DNA of 64,000 nt from Bacteroidota bacterium (GCA_023417935.1 JAEZDY010000044.1:1-64000), one strand, 5' to 3'; positions 1-7,331 are shown, counted from the first letter of the stretch. Numbers and translations: made by a program. Notes: generated by a model not told the origin, from the letters alone.

Positions 1-349
1 AATCATACCAATCCAACCCCAGCTCATCCTGGAACATTTTGCCGTTGTATTGGTATTCGTTGCGGTGAAGGGTGGAGGAGCTGTTGGCTGATAGTTCCTT
101 CATGTTCATGCCAAAGGGGTAGTAGGCGTTTACCTGCCTTATGCCATCCTTTACACCATCGTTGCCGTATGCAACACGTATGTTACCAAGGTGGTCCTTG
201 ATGTAGGTTTCTGCAAAGTATGTGCTGTCGGCTTTGTACACTATGCGTCCTTCGTCAAATGTGTGATATGCAGGATAATTATTTTCGTAAACAAAGTTAC
301 CTATAAAATCGGTTGTTTTAAAAAGTTTTCCTTCACTACAAATTGAGTC
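1..349 (-). pseudogene. RHS core fragment, 5'-truncated, runs off the left edge
   Basis: On the minus strand this reads as part of an RHS repeat protein, including TYIKDHLGNIRVAYGNDG and YYPFGMNMKELSANSS and ending at the window edge in LGLDWYD. It is nearly identical in DNA (few mismatches over about 325 bp) to 4170-4494 of the larger RHS gene in this window. Homology stops near 325-335, and an in-frame stop (350-352) lies immediately upstream with no usable start codon, so the piece has lost its 5' part. It is probably a leftover of recombination or duplication of an RHS cassette. What follows beyond the left edge cannot be seen. Confidence 0.75.
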
Positions 350-521
350 TTATGACGATGTAGTAATTGTAGATCACGACGGTACAAACCATCTCACTGT
401 ACTCCCTCCCATAAAACGGCGAGCGTTCATCCATTGATGAGTTGTACAGGTCCTCCCAGGAATAGTTAACTAAATATGTGTAACTATATTTTGGATTTCT
501 GTAAGTGTGTTGCAATTTAAA
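336..521 (-). pseudogene. fragment of a conserved Bacteroidetes hypothetical protein
   Basis: An open minus-strand stretch without a start codon reads QHTYRNPKYSYTYLVNYSWE followed by DLYNSSMDERSPFYGREY. The high Tyr/Trp content and lack of stops look like real protein. From memory the wording resembles the N-terminal part of an uncharacterised Bacteroidetes family; I give no function. The reading breaks after YNYYI, exactly where the RHS fragment starts, and ends at a stop at 336-338. I interpret it as one side of a rearrangement junction. The opposite strand is also partly open here but lacks a start. Confidence 0.4.
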
Positions 522-676
522 TCACTGAAATTGCACGAATTACGCAGTGAGGTTTAAAGCCTCTGCGGATGGTGAGAACCTTGTCATTTTTAAACAAATA
601 AGTGAAGTTCAGAAACCACTATAAAAAACGGGGCGCAACCGAAAAGCCTTATGAGTAGGAAATTAAATTATTCAAT

Positions 677-1033
677 ATGAAAGTACTAAAAACCAGTTTA
701 TTAATTCTATTCGCAACATTACTGATCGCAGGGTTGAGCAGCTGTAGTAAATGTAAAAATGAAGACCCCTCAGCAAGAATAATCAACAATGGCATGCAAA
801 AAGCAAGCGTTCAGGTTAAAACTTCAGGTGGGAATACCATAAACATAAACAATGTTGACCCCGGAACCTCTTCTCCCTATGCTTCCTATGCGCCGGGTTT
901 GGTGACTTTTACTATCACAGTAGCAGAAAATGATTATGTCGAAACGCAACAAATGGAAGATTGCTTTGATTACGACATTTCAATTGACGCAAATAACAAT
1001 ATTACCGCTATTGCGATAGATAGGAATAATTAA
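677..1033 (+). CDS. small predicted lipoprotein, function unknown
   Basis: A 118-residue protein. Residues 1-23 form a lipoprotein signal (charged MKVLK, hydrophobic core, lipobox LSSC with the acylated Cys at about 23), so the mature protein should sit on an envelope membrane, probably facing the periplasm or cell surface. The mature part is short and beta-rich (SVQVKTSGGNTININNV; TFTITVAEND), which suggests one small beta-sandwich. Two further Cys (in SKCKNED and EDCFDYD) could pair. It lies 30 bp upstream of another small plus-strand gene and may share a transcript with it. Family not recognised. Confidence 0.6.
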   Translation: MKVLKTSLLILFATLLIAGLSSCSKCKNEDPSARIINNGMQKASVQVKTSGGNTININNVDPGTSSPYASYAPGLVTFTITVAENDYVETQQMEDCFDYDISIDANNNITAIAIDRNN

Positions 1034-1063
1034 TTCTTTCAACCTTAACTAACCCAGATAACT

Positions 1064-1249
1064 ATGTCAAACAAAAAACTTATGCCCAGTGCACCCAGCC
1101 AAATAGTATGGATCCTTGCCCTCATCGCCGGCATATTAGGCATTTTAGGACATTATACCAATGTAGATATATTGGCGCAGTATAACTATGAATTGCTACT
1201 TATTGGCTTTGTTTTACTTGCCATCGGAACTACATTCCGAAACGTATAG
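1064..1249 (+). CDS. 61-residue two-helix membrane protein
   Basis: The protein has two hydrophobic segments (about residues 14-29 and 43-57) joined by a short polar turn (HYTNVDILAQYNYE), so it is probably a hairpin inner-membrane protein. It starts with MSNKKLMPSAPSQ and follows the lipoprotein gene by 30 bp. No family is recognised, but its composition is that of a real membrane protein rather than a chance reading frame. Confidence 0.5.
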   Translation: MSNKKLMPSAPSQIVWILALIAGILGILGHYTNVDILAQYNYELLLIGFVLLAIGTTFRNV

Positions 1250-1286
1250 TACTACAATTATTAAACAATACGCCCACATCACCTGG

Positions 1287-1341
1287 TCATAAGCCGGGTT
1301 TTGTGAGATTGCCGTTGGCATCATAGATAAGATGATGTTTT
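1287..1341 (-). pseudogene. short RHS (YD-repeat) remnant beside the first four-helix cassette
   Basis: Minus-strand translation gives HLIYDANGNLTKPGL and then a stop. YDANGNLT is a canonical YD/RHS repeat motif, also present in the larger RHS gene (YLYDANGNLTQDLNK). The remnant touches the left 9-bp array of the cassette that begins at 1342. This suggests that the cassette entered, or recombined within, an RHS gene of which only this scrap survives. Confidence 0.5.
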
Positions 1342-1377
1342 GTGGGACAAGTGCGACTTGTGGGACTTGTGGGACTT
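1342..1377. repeat. 4 x 9-bp GTGGGACNN array, left end of cassette 1
   Basis: The units are GTGGGACAA, GTGCGACTT, GTGGGACTT and GTGGGACTT. The first three are reproduced exactly or with one change at the left end of cassette 2 (5189-5224). Confidence 0.85.
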
Positions 1378-1402
1378 TGGAATTTGTTTGAACTGACGCT
1401 TA

Positions 1403-1951
1403 TCATTCTTTTCTTGAATCTTTTCTTGCTTTCGTCATTCTTTCACGTATTCCGCCTTCTTCAACAAAAGCAATTTCAAGAGATTTGATTTGTTTTTTCA
1501 ACAAATATCCGGTTATAATTATTAGGCAGATGATTGCATTTGCTGAAATTTCAGGGCTTTCATGTTCAACTGCTTTTTGAAAAGTACTGTATGTGGGTTG
1601 ATTAACGCTTTTATTCAGTTCGCGAATGCGGATTGCTTTTGGATCATCTTTCGGCCACTCTGAGAGATTTTTTGTGCGTAAGAAATCCTTATAATCAATC
1701 AGTAACTCTTCCAAACTTGCAAGTGCCACATTTGTGAGGAAAATTTCAGTTTGTTTTGAAAGACCTGAAGCCATGCTTGCTTCAGCGATATTTTGCTTTC
1801 CGCTTCTGGCTGCCTGGACCATTTGATCGACTGTGCGATCATATTTAGTCATGAACCTGTTGCAAAAATAAACTGTTGCATCGTAAACGATCTCAGCTTT
1901 CTGATAGCTAAAAAGATTCCTGTACCCTCCATATTTTGGTATAAACCCCAT
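1403..1951 (-). CDS. four-helix-bundle protein (S23/IVS-type), copy 1
   Basis: A 182-residue protein of the four-helix-bundle class related to the proteins encoded in 23S rRNA intervening sequences and to Avd of diversity-generating retroelements. The recognisable core is NRFMTKYDRTVDQMVQAARS followed by GKQNIAEAS at residues 32-60, then helical segments to about 160 and a basic tail (RMTKARKDSRKE). Avd-type proteins form basic pentamers that bind nucleic acid; a role here is inference only. The copy at 5250-5798 differs at only about 9 residues. It is the sole gene of the 9-bp-repeat cassette. Confidence 0.8.
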   Translation of the reverse strand: MGFIPKYGGYRNLFSYQKAEIVYDATVYFCNRFMTKYDRTVDQMVQAARSGKQNIAEASMASGLSKQTEIFLTNVALASLEELLIDYKDFLRTKNLSEWPKDDPKAIRIRELNKSVNQPTYSTFQKAVEHESPEISANAIICLIIITGYLLKKQIKSLEIAFVEEGGIRERMTKARKDSRKE

Positions 1952-2012
1952 GTACTTATTCTAAAATAATTAAAGCCTTAGATACACTTGCCCGATTAAC
2001 CCAATAGATTTT

Positions 2013-2048
2013 GTCCCACCTGTCCCACGAGTCCCACCTGTACCACAC
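2013..2048. repeat. 4 x 9-bp GTCCCACNN array, right end of cassette 1
   Basis: The units are GTCCCACCT, GTCCCACGA, GTCCCACCT and GTACCACAC, in inverse orientation to the left array. A short shared flank (CACTCAATAA) follows both this array and the one at 5888-5923. Confidence 0.85.
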
Positions 2049-2179
2049 TGCATCACTCAATAACTTATCAATTGTGTTAGTTGTACAATGGAGAGTAAAT
2101 TACAATAATATTATGATAATAAACTTCAACATAGACTTCTTTCTTTATTATTCTGTTCATTAATGGACCCTTCAATGAT

Positions 2180-2736
2180 TTATTCTGAAATATTGAACTT
2201 CATGATCTCAAAAAAACTCTTGGATGATATTACGAAAGATTGGCTTGCTATAGAAGACGCACTTTTCTTCATAAGTAAACCACACTTTGTATTAAAATCG
2301 ATATAGTGAATATCTTTAGAGATAATATTTAATGAGCTTACCAATAACGTCTCAGTCTCTTTAGTATCAACCGTTAAAATTTTCCCATAAGGTAGAAGGA
2401 TGTAGTAATAAGTTGAAATACCTGAAGGTGAGCTATAATTACTGAAAACATAAGCAAACCCTTCCTTTATCAGCAAACTGCCAACATAGGTAAAATCATC
2501 CCTAACCTGATCGACTTGAACCAATGGATTAACTTCTTCGCCATCTTGTATATATATATTTGATATCGAACGATTTCCTCTTCTTGTTCATTTTGAAAAG
2601 AGGTATCAATTCCAAATACTAGTTGTTTCTGGTCTTGACCATAGCAGAGAATGAATGATAAATTTAAAAGGACAAGGCCAAATACCTTTATCTTCCATTT
2701 TTTAAATTTGTTTATCTCCTTTAATAACTCTTTCAT
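2180..2736 (-). pseudogene. exported protein gene split by a TA-unit frameshift
   Basis: Two overlapping minus-strand frames form one gene. The first (2736 to 2470) has a start and signal peptide (KVFGLVLLNLSFILCYGQ, about residues 17-34), then continues with KQLVFGIDTSFQNEQEEE before running into an unlikely tail. The second (ending at 2180) carries QDGEEVNPLVQVDQVRDDF onward. At 2549-2558 there is a (TA)5 run; removing one TA unit joins the frames as RYQIYI-QDGEEVNP, a protein of about 185 residues. It may be a decayed gene, a phase-variable gene or a sequencing slip. Function unknown. It lies downstream of another exported gene behind the RHS gene. Confidence 0.6.
2549..2559. repeat. TA dinucleotide tract at a frameshift site
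   Basis: Five TA units plus T lie exactly where the two halves of the gene at 2180-2736 fall out of frame. Loss of one unit (2 bp) restores a single reading frame, so slipped-strand variation is a plausible cause. Confidence 0.7.
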
Positions 2737-2864
2737 GCGGTGAGATTAGACATAGAATGAATTAAATTATAAATATTCAAATTTAGTTATGTTTTGGAAT
2801 AAAACAAGGGAAGGCATGTCAGCGCTGCGATGACAATTAGGTTGGCATATTAGAACGTTACATC

Positions 2865-3473
2865 TTATTCATGGTAATGAGTAAGTGAATAATGATACTG
2901 ATTATTTTTATAGTAATAATATAGGATAGTGAATTTTAGAATATCCTGATTTCTTTTAATCCCCGATCTACTTCTGAGCGGTGTTTTGTAGAATAAGGGA
3001 AACTCCTTTTTGCGACCCTGATAATCAAATATCTTATCAAAGAATTGTTCATTACGAGGATTTAAAAGTACAAGAAAGGTAAAACCTTTATAACAGAAGC
3101 CACCTGATAAATAGTCCTCGAAAGCAGGAACTTCATACACTAGAGAGTTACCTTTTTCTCCCTGCCGCAGAGATATCCTTATGCCAAGACCATAATCTTC
3201 ACTAAATTTTGAGTTGAGAGAAATTATGTAAAATAACCAGGTGGAATCTTTATTAATGTCAAAAGTGTCCAATATGGCTATAGCGTGGTCTAACAGAGGG
3301 ACAAACTCATCTTCTACTGCCAAAGAATCAAGAGTATAAACAAGATTAAGATTATAATCGCCTAATTCATTATTTATTACACATTGTCCCTTGCTGGAGT
3401 TACCGCATAAAAATAGACAACTAATTAACAGAATTTTAATTGAATTCTCCACTATGGAAATTTTTATCGTCAT
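2865..3473 (-). CDS. exported protein of unknown function behind the RHS gene
   Basis: A 202-residue protein with a hydrophobic N-terminal segment (SIKILLISCLFLCGNSSKGQ, about residues 11-30) that should export it. The rest is soluble and ends in a Tyr-rich tail (TILYYYYKNNQYHYSLTHYH). Its start codon lies 38 bp inside the 3' end of the RHS gene, a tight overlap that suggests co-translation. That position is where RHS or polymorphic-toxin loci usually keep an immunity gene, so an envelope immunity role is possible, but the sequence itself matches nothing I recognise. Confidence 0.55.
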   Translation of the reverse strand: MTIKISIVENSIKILLISCLFLCGNSSKGQCVINNELGDYNLNLVYTLDSLAVEDEFVPLLDHAIAILDTFDINKDSTWLFYIISLNSKFSEDYGLGIRISLRQGEKGNSLVYEVPAFEDYLSGGFCYKGFTFLVLLNPRNEQFFDKIFDYQGRKKEFPLFYKTPLRSRSGIKRNQDILKFTILYYYYKNNQYHYSLTHYHE

Positions 3474-5253
3474 GTACTATACTTCTAGATGTCCAACTAT
3501 TACTTAATTTGAAATGTATATTGACTGATGCATTAGGATTCTTTTGCAAAACTTGATCACGAATATCGCGGTCTCCCGTTGATGATTGATGAGAAGTGGG
3601 GATGTCAGGGTGGTTATGATCAGCCCGGGTAACAGTAGTATTTGAAGCTGCAAGCTTTTGTTCGACCAACGTACCTCCTATGTGATCAGAACCTGTAAGA
3701 CCAGATGTTGTGACAAGTGATTTTGAATTATTATTCTCGGTATAATCGATAACGCTCCATTCCTGATTTTCGCCTGTTTGTTCTTTGACAAAATTAAACA
3801 ACTTATCGCCATCAACAGGGTTAGAAACACCGATAACCTGAGCAGCCTTGTTTTCAATACTTGCTCCCTTTTTAGCAATTCCTTCAATTGATTTTCCTGA
3901 AAGTGTAATATTGTCACCTGTTCTTTCTGTTGACCCATTAGCTGTCGGTTTGACAGCGTGAACCACATCCACATCTGAATCACCAACATTTTTAACTTCC
4001 CCGCTTTCAATATTCAATTCGTATTCATCCACATTCATCCCATCCGGATCAATAAACCTTATCGGGTTGTCCATACAATAATTATATGGTGACCATCTTC
4101 TGTATTGCTCAGCCAACGGATCCACACTATGCCACCTCCCGATCACCGGATCATAAAATCGTGCGCCATAATCATACCAATCCAACCCCAACTCATCCTG
4201 GAACATTTTGCCGTTGTATTTGTATTCGTTGCGGTGTATAGTGGAGGAGCTGTTGGCTGATAGTTCCTTCATGTTCATGCCAAAGGGGTAGTAGGCATTT
4301 ACCTGCCTTATGCCATCTTTTACACCATCATTGCCATACGCGACACGTATGTTACCAAGGTGGTCCTTGATGTAGGTTTCTGCAAAGTATGTGCTGTCGG
4401 CTTTATACACTATGCGCCCTTCGTCAAATGTGTGATATGCAGGATAATTATTTTCGTATACAAAGTTACCTATAAAATCGGTTGTTTTAAATAATCGTCC
4501 GCCTTCTGAAACCATTTGGCACTTTTTGTTGCCTAAAGCATCGTATTTGTATTCAATTTTGTAATTTCCGGTTAAATCTATTGTTAATGGCAGGTTGAGC
4601 TCGTTGTACGTAATTTTTAGTATTTCTTTGTTTAGATCCTGGGTTAAGTTACCGTTAGCATCGTACAGGTACTCAGGAGTCTGTGATATGTAATAGAAAT
4701 GACCATTATCAAAGAAATCGTAATCGTAACCTTTGATAACAGCATCATCAATGCCCACCACCTGATTGCCCGTGTATGTGTAGGTAAGATTATCTATTAT
4801 GGTCGATGAACCATATGATTTTCCCTGCCTTTTCAGCTTTTTGATATTTCCGTTTAAATCATAATCATTAATCAATTCCTGATAAGCATTAGTTCTTTGA
4901 AACTTGCCCTCCAACACTTCATAAAAGGATGTCCCTGTCAGCCGATTAAGCTTGTCGTAGCTGAAACCATAAGCCTTATCACCTGTTAATTCAACATTTG
5001 CTGCTCCTAATGGGGGTTTTGACTGCCACCTGATTGAAGAGATATTTCCATTATATCGCTGTGTGCCAATTGTATCATGTAATTTTTGGTCGTAAAACAA
5101 TTCCATGGCAAAGTGATCATCACCTGTTGGTGTAAAATTAGCAGGATCATTGATCTTAGTAAGCCAGCCCCTGATATTGTGGCGTTTAGTGGGACAAGTG
5201 CGACTTGTGGGACCTGTGGGACTTTGGAGTATGTTTGAACTGACGCTTATCAT
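3436..5253 (-). CDS. RHS repeat-associated core protein with JAB-like C-terminus, 5'-truncated
   Basis: RHS proteins build a hollow beta-shell that encloses a variable C-terminal toxin. Real RHS sequence begins at NIRGWLTKINDP (near 5188) and includes several YD repeats (YLYDANGNLT) and the core signature ending RFYDPVIGRWHSVDPLAEQY, IRFIDPDGM. The last roughly 195 residues are a variable domain with HNHPDIPTSHQSSTGD, close to the JAMM pattern HxH..S-x2-D, so I call a JAB-like peptidase toxin domain (moderate). The first 20 or so codons (SPTGPTSRTCPTK) are translated 9-bp repeat of the adjoining four-helix cassette, so the natural 5' half and signal are missing and the gene is probably silent. 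Confidence 0.75.
   Translation of the reverse strand: MISVSSNILQSPTGPTSRTCPTKRHNIRGWLTKINDPANFTPTGDDHFAMELFYDQKLHDTIGTQRYNGNISSIRWQSKPPLGAANVELTGDKAYGFSYDKLNRLTGTSFYEVLEGKFQRTNAYQELINDYDLNGNIKKLKRQGKSYGSSTIIDNLTYTYTGNQVVGIDDAVIKGYDYDFFDNGHFYYISQTPEYLYDANGNLTQDLNKEILKITYNELNLPLTIDLTGNYKIEYKYDALGNKKCQMVSEGGRLFKTTDFIGNFVYENNYPAYHTFDEGRIVYKADSTYFAETYIKDHLGNIRVAYGNDGVKDGIRQVNAYYPFGMNMKELSANSSSTIHRNEYKYNGKMFQDELGLDWYDYGARFYDPVIGRWHSVDPLAEQYRRWSPYNYCMDNPIRFIDPDGMNVDEYELNIESGEVKNVGDSDVDVVHAVKPTANGSTERTGDNITLSGKSIEGIAKKGASIENKAAQVIGVSNPVDGDKLFNFVKEQTGENQEWSVIDYTENNNSKSLVTTSGLTGSDHIGGTLVEQKLAASNTTVTRADHNHPDIPTSHQSSTGDRDIRDQVLQKNPNASVNIHFKLSNSWTSRSIVHDDKNFHSGEFN
5189..5224. repeat. 4 x 9-bp GTGGGACNN array, left end of cassette 2
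   Basis: The units are GTGGGACAA, GTGCGACTT, GTGGGACCT and GTGGGACTT. The same GTGCGACTT variant occurs in second place as in cassette 1, which shows the copies share descent. Confidence 0.85.
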
Positions 5254-5798
5254 CCTTTTCTTGAATCTTTTCTGGCTTTCGTCATTCGTTCACGTATTCC
5301 GCCTTCCTCAACAAAGGCAATTTCAAGTGACTTGATTTGCTTTTTCAACAAATATCCGGTTATAATTATCAGGCAGATGATTGCATTTGCTGAAATTTCA
5401 GGGCTCTCATGTTCAATTGCTTTTTGAAAAGTACTGTATGTGGGCTGACTAACACTTCTATTTAGTTCGCGAATGCGGATTGCCTTCGGATCATCTTTCG
5501 GCCATTCCGATAGATTTTTCGTGCGTAAGAAATCCTTATAATCAATCAGTAACTCCTCCAAACTTGCAAGTGCCACATTTGTAAGAAGTATTTCAGTTTG
5601 TTTTGAAAGACCTGACGCCATACTTGCTTCAGCGATATTTTGCTTGCCGCTTCTGGCTGCCTGGATCATTTGATCTACTGTTCGATCATATTTAGTCATG
5701 AACCTGTTGCAGAAATAAACAGTAGCATCGTAAACAATCTCAGCTTTCTGATAGCTAAACAGATTCCTGTACCCTCCATATTTTGGTATAAACCCCAT
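5250..5798 (-). CDS. four-helix-bundle protein (S23/IVS-type), copy 2
   Basis: A 182-residue near-twin of the protein at 1403-1951. The substitutions are mostly conservative (for example V to I in VDQMIQAARSG, F to L in TEILLTNV, K to R in ELNRSVSQP), which suggests the protein has been under some selection since duplication or that the copies are young. Start MGFIPKYGGYRNLF is preceded in both copies by the same AT-rich leader (ATTCTAAAATAATT on the plus strand). Nucleic-acid binding is inferred from the family. Confidence 0.8.
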   Translation of the reverse strand: MGFIPKYGGYRNLFSYQKAEIVYDATVYFCNRFMTKYDRTVDQMIQAARSGKQNIAEASMASGLSKQTEILLTNVALASLEELLIDYKDFLRTKNLSEWPKDDPKAIRIRELNRSVSQPTYSTFQKAIEHESPEISANAIICLIIITGYLLKKQIKSLEIAFVEEGGIRERMTKARKDSRKG

Positions 5799-5887
5799 GT
5801 ATTTATTCTAAAATAATTTAATTCTTTAATACCATTGCTATTCTATCGCTCAATTATTCATCCCTCTATATTTAACCTGCCAAATTC

Positions 5888-5923
5888 GTCCCACCTGTCC
5901 CACAAGTCCTACTGGTCCCACAC
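5888..5923. repeat. 4 x 9-bp GTCCCACNN array, right end of cassette 2
   Basis: The units are GTCCCACCT, GTCCCACAA, GTCCTACTG and GTCCCACAC, inverted relative to 5189-5224. Confidence 0.85.
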
Positions 5924-6064
5924 TTCACCACTCAATAATCAACAATGAATAGAACTCAAATATAATAAGATTTTGAATAAACAAGGATTTCTCTAAAAAG
6001 GATTACTATTTTGGCCTCTTAATGTCATTCTACTTGTTTTGATTGAATGCTTGGTTTTGTACAT

Positions 6065-6165
6065 CTATACCTTATGTATACCTTATATATACGTCATGTA
6101 TAGGTTAAGTTTACCTACAAGGTATATATATGGTATATATGACCTATAGATATGGTATAGTTTAG
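6065..6165. repeat. AT-rich inverted repeat cluster
   Basis: This gene-free stretch contains TATACCTTATGTATACC and related words on the left (about 6068-6104) and their inverse (AAGGTATATATATGGTATA, GATATGGTATAG) on the right (about 6119-6162). The halves can fold into a long imperfect hairpin. It sits between the end of cassette 2 and the kinase gene at 6331. A minus-strand frame at 6115-6303 overlaps it but looks like chance. The remainder of 5924-6330 shows nothing further. Confidence 0.55.
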
Positions 6166-6330
6166 TTTAATGTGTATAAAACAGATAAGGATAAAGAAAG
6201 CTGGATAATATCCACTTTCCGGATAAACACAGCCATAGGTTTTTACATCAAATACTTCTTTATATATTTGCTGAAGGGAAGTTAGTTTGCTGTATACCGA
6301 CAAAAATTTGCAGATTGTAAAGTACTGAAA

Positions 6331-6918
6331 ATGAGTAAAAGGAAAGAAATAATTCTTTTAGGATCCATTGCAGTTGGAAAAACAACTACAGCAAGATTGC
6401 TTTCAGAAAGGATAAACAAGCCAGTAATTTCATTTGATAACCTCCGATTTGACTATTACAAAGAAATCGGTTATGACCATGCTCACATGAAAGAACTACA
6501 TCAAAAAGCTGGCATAATGGCAATATTTCAATATGGGAAAATATTTGATGCTTATTCAATTGAAAGAGTACTTGAAGACCATCAAAACTGCATATTCGAT
6601 TTTGGTGGTGGTAACATTGTATCTGGTTATGATTTTGACTTAAGTCGCATTAAGAAGGCTTTAGAGCCTTTTATAAATGTTGTTCTATTATTGCCGAGTA
6701 AGGATAATGAAGAAACATTGAAATTTATCTATAAACGGCGGGAAATAAAGGCAAGCGATAGAGTACTTATTGAATATCTGGTTAATAATCACTCAAATTA
6801 TGAAATCGCAAAACATACTGTCATTGTCAAAGACAAAACACCGGAAGAAGTGTGTGATGAGATATTGTCAATTTGTAACATGAAACAGAAATATAAGAGT
6901 ACTCCAAGCATGGTATAA
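6331..6918 (+). CDS. P-loop kinase/ATPase, shikimate-kinase-like fold
   Basis: A 195-residue nucleotide-binding protein. The Walker A motif GSIAVGKTT is at residues 11-19, followed by ARLLSERINKPVISFDNLR, which is the layout of small P-loop kinases such as shikimate or gluconate kinase, where the Asp after the second strand binds substrate or Mg. A second acidic segment FDFGGGN (about 90-96) may be the Walker-B-like strand. The substrate cannot be told. Its stop overlaps the start of the next gene by one base, so the two are probably co-translated. Confidence 0.7.
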   Translation: MSKRKEIILLGSIAVGKTTTARLLSERINKPVISFDNLRFDYYKEIGYDHAHMKELHQKAGIMAIFQYGKIFDAYSIERVLEDHQNCIFDFGGGNIVSGYDFDLSRIKKALEPFINVVLLLPSKDNEETLKFIYKRREIKASDRVLIEYLVNNHSNYEIAKHTVIVKDKTPEEVCDEILSICNMKQKYKSTPSMV

Positions 6919-7256
6919 TGCATTTCAGATTCCTAACATATAATAAAATGAACAATTTTATAACAACATTTCGAGATCACAAAGGATACGTTTTTACTGT
7001 ATTTTATTATTTATTAGGGCTAATCGTTAGCTGGATTGTATTATTAATATTTGGTTGGGAATATGCTCATGCTCCAGGACTTCATCATTTTACTTTTTTG
7101 TTGTTTCTTATAAGTGGTTTTTTGTGGAGCATTATTGATATTATTCAATTGTCGAGAAGAAAAGGCTCTTTTTACAAAGAATCTCTAATTGTACACTTAC
7201 TATTATTTGCAGGTTTTATAATTTGGTTTTTAACAGTATTTATTAAGGTCCAATAA
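6918..7256 (+). CDS. small membrane protein, three predicted helices
   Basis: A 112-residue protein with hydrophobic helices near residues 24-46, 56-76 and 89-110, and basic loops (QLSRRKGSFYKES) between the second and third. The first ATG overlaps the stop of the upstream kinase gene (TAATG); an alternative start MNNFITTFRDHKG lies 30 bp further in and gives a more usual N-terminus. No family recognised. Confidence 0.55.
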   Translation: MHFRFLTYNKMNNFITTFRDHKGYVFTVFYYLLGLIVSWIVLLIFGWEYAHAPGLHHFTFLLFLISGFLWSIIDIIQLSRRKGSFYKESLIVHLLLFAGFIIWFLTVFIKVQ

Positions 7257-7331
7257 TCCTGGAAGCGAAGAGATTTACCATTGTTGACGTATGGTAGTAT
7301 TTTATTAATGATTCTTTTCAAAATACAGATA

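Larger units (their letters stand above)
1342..2048. mobile_element. putative four-helix-bundle cassette, copy 1
   Basis: A 707-bp unit. Its left end is four tandem 9-mers of the form GTGGGACNN (1342-1377). Its right end is four 9-mers GTCCCACNN in the opposite orientation (2013-2048). Between them lies one minus-strand gene for a four-helix-bundle protein. A second unit at 5189-5923 has the same organisation and near-identical coding DNA, while the spacer between gene start and right array has diverged. The inverted arrays could pair as an imperfect stem of about 36 bp, recalling the stem-bounded intervening sequences found in some 23S rRNA genes, which encode related proteins. That it moves is inferred from the duplication. 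Confidence 0.55.
5189..5923. mobile_element. putative four-helix-bundle cassette, copy 2
   Basis: Same design as 1342-2048: a left GTGGGACNN array (5189-5224), a minus-strand four-helix-bundle gene and a right GTCCCACNN array (5888-5923). RHS sequence stops one base before the left array, so this copy marks the breakpoint of the RHS gene. No RHS sequence is seen beyond the right end, so insertion was accompanied or followed by deletion, or the cassette sits at a recombination joint. Confidence 0.55.

Noticed and set aside
338..465. Plus-strand reading through the fragment at 336-521
   Set aside because: It is open for about 40 codons but lacks a start; the minus-strand reading has far more protein-like wording.
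1342..1377. Short tandem 9-mers as a CRISPR array
   Set aside because: The repeats are only 9 bp with no spacers and no cas genes nearby.
1403..5798. Four-helix proteins as part of a diversity-generating retroelement
   Set aside because: No reverse transcriptase, no template repeat and no variable-repeat target were seen in the window.
6115..6303. 62-residue minus-strand frame
   Set aside because: It lies on an AT-rich inverted-repeat cluster, has low-complexity composition (GHIYHIYTL) and no family resemblance.
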